A DNA stretch of 44,785 nt, from assembly GCA_026984455.1 (NCBI GenBank), contig JALSSC010000054.1:1-44785 (forward strand). Direction: 5' to 3'. This document shows, piece by piece, positions 42,300 through 44,785 of this stretch (its first letter is position 1; each line of letters begins with the position of its first letter). The notes under the pieces were generated by a model. That model ran no database searches. It was not told the DNA's origin and saw only the letters and a program-made list of their open reading frames with translations. This DNA is from Chromatiaceae bacterium. Lineage in GTDB: Bacteria; Pseudomonadota; Gammaproteobacteria; Chromatiales; Chromatiaceae. The position numbers and the translations under genes are program-made.

Positions 42300-42806
42300 A
42301 TGCGCCGGTTATACCTGCTGTTGCCCGATGAGCCGAGCCTCCGCGCCCTGGTGGAGGAACTGGAGGCGTCCGGGGTGCCCGAGCATGCCTTGCACGTTTT
42401 GGATAACCTCAGCCATGACCTGAGCGGTCTCCCCCAGGCCAGCCTGTGGCAGAAGACTGAACTCGCCCACGGCCTCGAATGGGGACTCCTGTTGGGGGCC
42501 TTCGCCGGACTGGTCGGGGGCTGGCTGGTGGTGGCCTTCCCGCCCGGCGAACTCTTGCTCGATCCGCAATGGCTGTTGGGGATCACGACCGGCGGCGGCG
42601 CCCTGGTGGGGGCCATGGTCTCGGCCCTGCTCGGGGCCCAAGAACACAATCATCTGCTCGATCACTTCAAGCGCCAGATCAAACAGGGACAGATCCTCCT
42701 CATGGTGGACCTGCCCCGGGCCCAGGTGGAGGAGACCCGCGAACTCATGCGCCGGTATCACCCTGAAGTGGAAGTGGGTGAGTTGCAGGCCAGGAAGAGC
42801 GGGTGA
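42300..42806 (+). CDS. Small membrane protein, DUF1269-like
   Basis: A 168-residue protein. The N-terminal 60 residues form a ferredoxin-like or ACT-like region (RLYLLLPDEPSLRALVEELE; PEHALHVLDNLSHDLSGLPQ), followed by two Gly-rich TM helices (WGLLLGAFAGLVGGWLVVAF and LLGITTGGGALVGAMVSALL). The C-terminal 50 residues end ILLMVDLPRAQVEETRELMR and RYHPEVEVGE. This domain order resembles DUF1269-type stress or membrane proteins as I remember them. It begins nine bases after the ATPase stop, so it is likely in the same operon and at the same membrane. Confidence 0.7.
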   Translation: MRRLYLLLPDEPSLRALVEELEASGVPEHALHVLDNLSHDLSGLPQASLWQKTELAHGLEWGLLLGAFAGLVGGWLVVAFPPGELLLDPQWLLGITTGGGALVGAMVSALLGAQEHNHLLDHFKRQIKQGQILLMVDLPRAQVEETRELMRRYHPEVEVGELQARKSG

Positions 42807-42970
42807 GCGGGCTTCCTCTGAACGTGATCCGCCCGGTTTCCGGTGCGAAGCGCGGGCAGATGTTTATAAACCATTCGAGGGCCGCTATCCTGGGCAATGC
42901 TGGCCGGCGCCTCCCATGAGGCCCTGCCCAGCACTCGTCTGCGCTTAAATCTCTACGAAGTTCAAGTCCC

Positions 42971-44518
42971 ATGCGTCCCGTCTTGCTCCTGTGTTGCTGT
43001 CTTCTGCCCATGCCCGTGGTCTCGGCCGAGCCCGGGGCGCCCGCCTGCGATCCCTCCACTGAACTCCTGTGGTTGGATGCCCGCGGCTTCCGGCCCCCGG
43101 CCGAGGCCCTGATCACCCGTCTCGAACAGGCCACCGACAAGGGCCTGGACCCGGCCGCCTACCATGCTGCCCATTGGTCTCAACGGCTCGCCGAAGGCGG
43201 GGTCTCGCCGGACGCCTGCGCCCGTCAGGCCGAAGATAAGGCCCTCTCCGCCGACATCGAACGTTATCTCCACGATCTCCATTATGGTCGCGCCGACCTC
43301 CGTTCCCTATCCATTGGTTTCGATGTTCGGCCCAAGCCCGAGGTGGACCTGGACGCCTTGCTGCGGCGCCTGGCCGGAGGCGCGGACGCCGATGTGGAGA
43401 TCGGTGCCCTGGAGCCTCCATTCGTGCGCTACCATGTCCTGCTGGAGGTGTTGCGTCACTACCGCGCTCTGGCGGCGGACCGGCGGGCCGGGGTGGTGCC
43501 CCGCAGGACCGCCAAGGTCGTGCGTCCCGGCGATGCCTATGGGGAGATTCCTGAACTTGCAACCCGCTTGAATCTGTTGGGCGATCTGACCGAAATACCG
43601 GCACCCCTGCCCGAGACCTATAAGGGCACCCTGGTGGAGGCGGTGAAGTCCTTCCAGCGCCATCACGGCCTCACAGACGACGGGGTGCTCGGTAGAGACA
43701 GCTTCGCCGCCCTAGCGGTCCCCTTGGACCAGAGGGTGCGCCAGATCGAACTGACGCTGGAGCGTTGGCGTTGGCTGCCCTCGGACCTCGGCGAGCGGCC
43801 CATCGTGGTGAACGTGCCCGAGTTCATGCTCTACGGTTTCGATGGCACGCCGGGGGAGCGCCACGTCGGCGTGAAGATGCGTGTGGTGGTGGGCAGGTCC
43901 TATCCGCGCTATCAGACCCCGCTGTTCGAGGGCAAGTTGCGTTATCTGGTATTCCATCCTTACTGGAATGTCCCCTACAGTATCCTCAAACGCGAGATCC
44001 TGCCCAAGGTGGACCAAGATCCCGGATATCTGGACGCGCACCACTACGAGATCGTCTCCAGCTTCGATCCGAAGGCGGAGGCCCTGGCGGAGACCGAGGA
44101 GAACCTCGCCGCCCTGGCTGCGGGCAATCTCAAACTACGGCAGACGCCGGGCGCGTGGAATGCCTTGGGCGAGATCAAGTTCATGTTTCCTAATAGCCAT
44201 GCCGTGTATTTCCACGGTACCCCGGCCAAATCCTTGTTTCGAAAGGATCGACGTGCCTTCAGTCACGGTTGTATCCGTCTCTACGACCCGCCGCGTCTGG
44301 CCCGCTGGGTGTTGGCGGACCAGTCCGGGGTGGACGTGGACGCCTTGCTCGATGACCCTACACGGAAACGAGTGAATCTTAAGGAGCCCCTGGACGTCTA
44401 CATCCTCTACGGAACAGTGCAGGTCACTCCTGGGGGCGAGGTCTTCTTCCTGCGCGATGTCTATGGGCATGACCGGCGGTTGGATGAGGCGTTGCGGAAG
44501 ACGCGACCCAAGGGGTAG
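42971..44518 (+). CDS. L,D-transpeptidase of the YcbB/LdtD family
   Basis: A 515-residue periplasmic enzyme that forms 3-3 peptide crosslinks in peptidoglycan. A signal peptide covers residues 1-18 (MRPVLLLCCCLLPMPVVS). A scaffold domain (WLDARGFRPPAEALITRLEQ onward; RADLRSLSIGFDVRP) precedes a peptidoglycan-binding domain (LVEAVKSFQRHHGLTDDGVL, then GRDSFAAL). The YkuD catalytic domain has IVVNVPEFMLYGFDG, FHPYWNVPYSILKREILPKV and the active site AFSHGCIRLYDPPRLA with catalytic Cys434. The order matches E. coli LdtD, somewhat shorter (615 there). No terminator is obvious downstream. Confidence 0.93.
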   Translation: MRPVLLLCCCLLPMPVVSAEPGAPACDPSTELLWLDARGFRPPAEALITRLEQATDKGLDPAAYHAAHWSQRLAEGGVSPDACARQAEDKALSADIERYLHDLHYGRADLRSLSIGFDVRPKPEVDLDALLRRLAGGADADVEIGALEPPFVRYHVLLEVLRHYRALAADRRAGVVPRRTAKVVRPGDAYGEIPELATRLNLLGDLTEIPAPLPETYKGTLVEAVKSFQRHHGLTDDGVLGRDSFAALAVPLDQRVRQIELTLERWRWLPSDLGERPIVVNVPEFMLYGFDGTPGERHVGVKMRVVVGRSYPRYQTPLFEGKLRYLVFHPYWNVPYSILKREILPKVDQDPGYLDAHHYEIVSSFDPKAEALAETEENLAALAAGNLKLRQTPGAWNALGEIKFMFPNSHAVYFHGTPAKSLFRKDRRAFSHGCIRLYDPPRLARWVLADQSGVDVDALLDDPTRKRVNLKEPLDVYILYGTVQVTPGGEVFFLRDVYGHDRRLDEALRKTRPKG

Positions 44519-44658
44519 CCTGCGAGTGGCTGCGGAGGTGGTGTAACCAACCCTGCCGATGGCCCGACGGAGATCCCCTCCACTTCGGCGGGCACGTGCG
44601 CAGTACATGCCTGTCGGACGAAGAAATTTGTCGCTTTAAGGGAGCGGGCGGACCTCCC
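44519..44658. other. Gap between L,D-transpeptidase and IS end
   Basis: About 140 bases with no recognised gene, RNA or strong hairpin. It ends at the presumed terminal repeat of the insertion sequence. Confidence 0.3.
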
Positions 44659-44785
44659 CGAGGGTGTCAAATTAACTGTGTATCCGGCTTATTGAGGCAC
44701 CCGATCTCCGAATAGAATCACGAACTGATTGAGTGCTGTTTTCCAGTCCCGAATGGGCCGGGTCCATTTCTTGGCCACGCGACTC
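44659..44785 (-). mobile_element. IS256-family insertion sequence, end running off the window
   Basis: The visible terminus begins near GAGGGTGTCAAATTAACTGT, like the TGTCAA...TGTGTA ends of IS256-type elements, followed by the 3' end of a transposase on the minus strand. Only one end is in view, so the element length and target duplication cannot be determined. Confidence 0.65.
44689..44785 (-). CDS. Transposase of IS256 (Mutator) type, C-terminal part only
   Basis: The last 31 codons are visible: RVAKKWTRPIRDWKTALNQF, then VILFGDRVPQ and a TAA stop. This matches the conserved ending of IS256/Mutator-type transposases (KWT-P-R-WK-ALN-F). The catalytic DDE region lies beyond the right window edge. 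Whether the copy is complete cannot be judged. Confidence 0.75.
   Translation of the reverse strand, partial: SRVAKKWTRPIRDWKTALNQFVILFGDRVPQ

Overview
The window comes from a high-GC gammaproteobacterium. The evidence is the divergent bamD / rluD-pgeF arrangement, a gcvR-type double-ACT gene, a Pseudomonas-like minor pilin operon (fimT-pilV-pilW-pilX-pilY1-pilE), a DsrC/TusE-family protein, and REP-type intergenic palindromes. A PEP-CTERM-like protein behind a sigma-54 promoter fits a biofilm- or EPS-forming environmental species. A sulfur-oxidising Chromatiales-like relative is my guess; no marker gene in the window proves it.

Layout. (1) 1-800: decayed fragments of Rpn/YhgA-like nuclease genes. 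(2) 810-10787: a plus-strand surface-polysaccharide locus with GT4, GT2, a truncated flippase remnant, GT2, a DegT-type sugar aminotransferase, a WbqC-like protein, a PAPS-type sulfotransferase, a Wzx flippase, GT2 and GT25. Many junctions overlap or lie very close. No initiating transferase, Wzy polymerase or Wzz is present, so the locus is partial or works with genes elsewhere. (3) 11030-11957: a sigma-54 promoter, a PEP-CTERM-like secreted protein and a terminator hairpin. (4) 12461-15949, minus strand: a secreted multidomain subtilase whose 3' half carries a 544-bp direct repeat with no visible difference between copies. (5) 16151-19824, minus strand: REP repeats, an Rpn remnant, tsaB, a YoaA/DinG helicase and a putative PD-(D/E)XK-like protein. 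(6) 19964-20623: a DsrC/TusE-like domain fused to a pterin-4a-carbinolamine dehydratase domain. (7) 20856-25635, minus strand: RND permease, membrane fusion protein and TetR regulator, with a palindromic operator upstream. (8) 25846-30223: a membrane protein and bamD (minus), then rluD, pgeF, gcvR-like and a peptide deformylase (plus). (9) 30347-38248: the type IV pilus minor pilin operon, followed by a HAD phosphatase and an S49 peptidase. (10) 39951-40156: a MITE-like inverted-repeat element. (11) 40276-42806: a small protein, a membrane-anchored Rad50/YhaN-like ATPase and a small membrane protein. (12) 42971-44518: a YcbB-type L,D-transpeptidase. The 3' end of an IS256-type transposase runs off the right edge.

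Functional reading. Much of the window concerns the cell envelope: polysaccharide synthesis and export, a PEP-CTERM-like surface protein, type IV pili, outer-membrane assembly (BamD), peptidoglycan (PgeF, YcbB) and efflux. The least conventional items are the DsrC-PCD fusion without the canonical DsrC cysteines, the membrane-anchored SMC-like ATPase unit, and the recently duplicated domain in the subtilase. The region boundaries carry transposon or repeat debris, which suggests that the polysaccharide section is accessory DNA.
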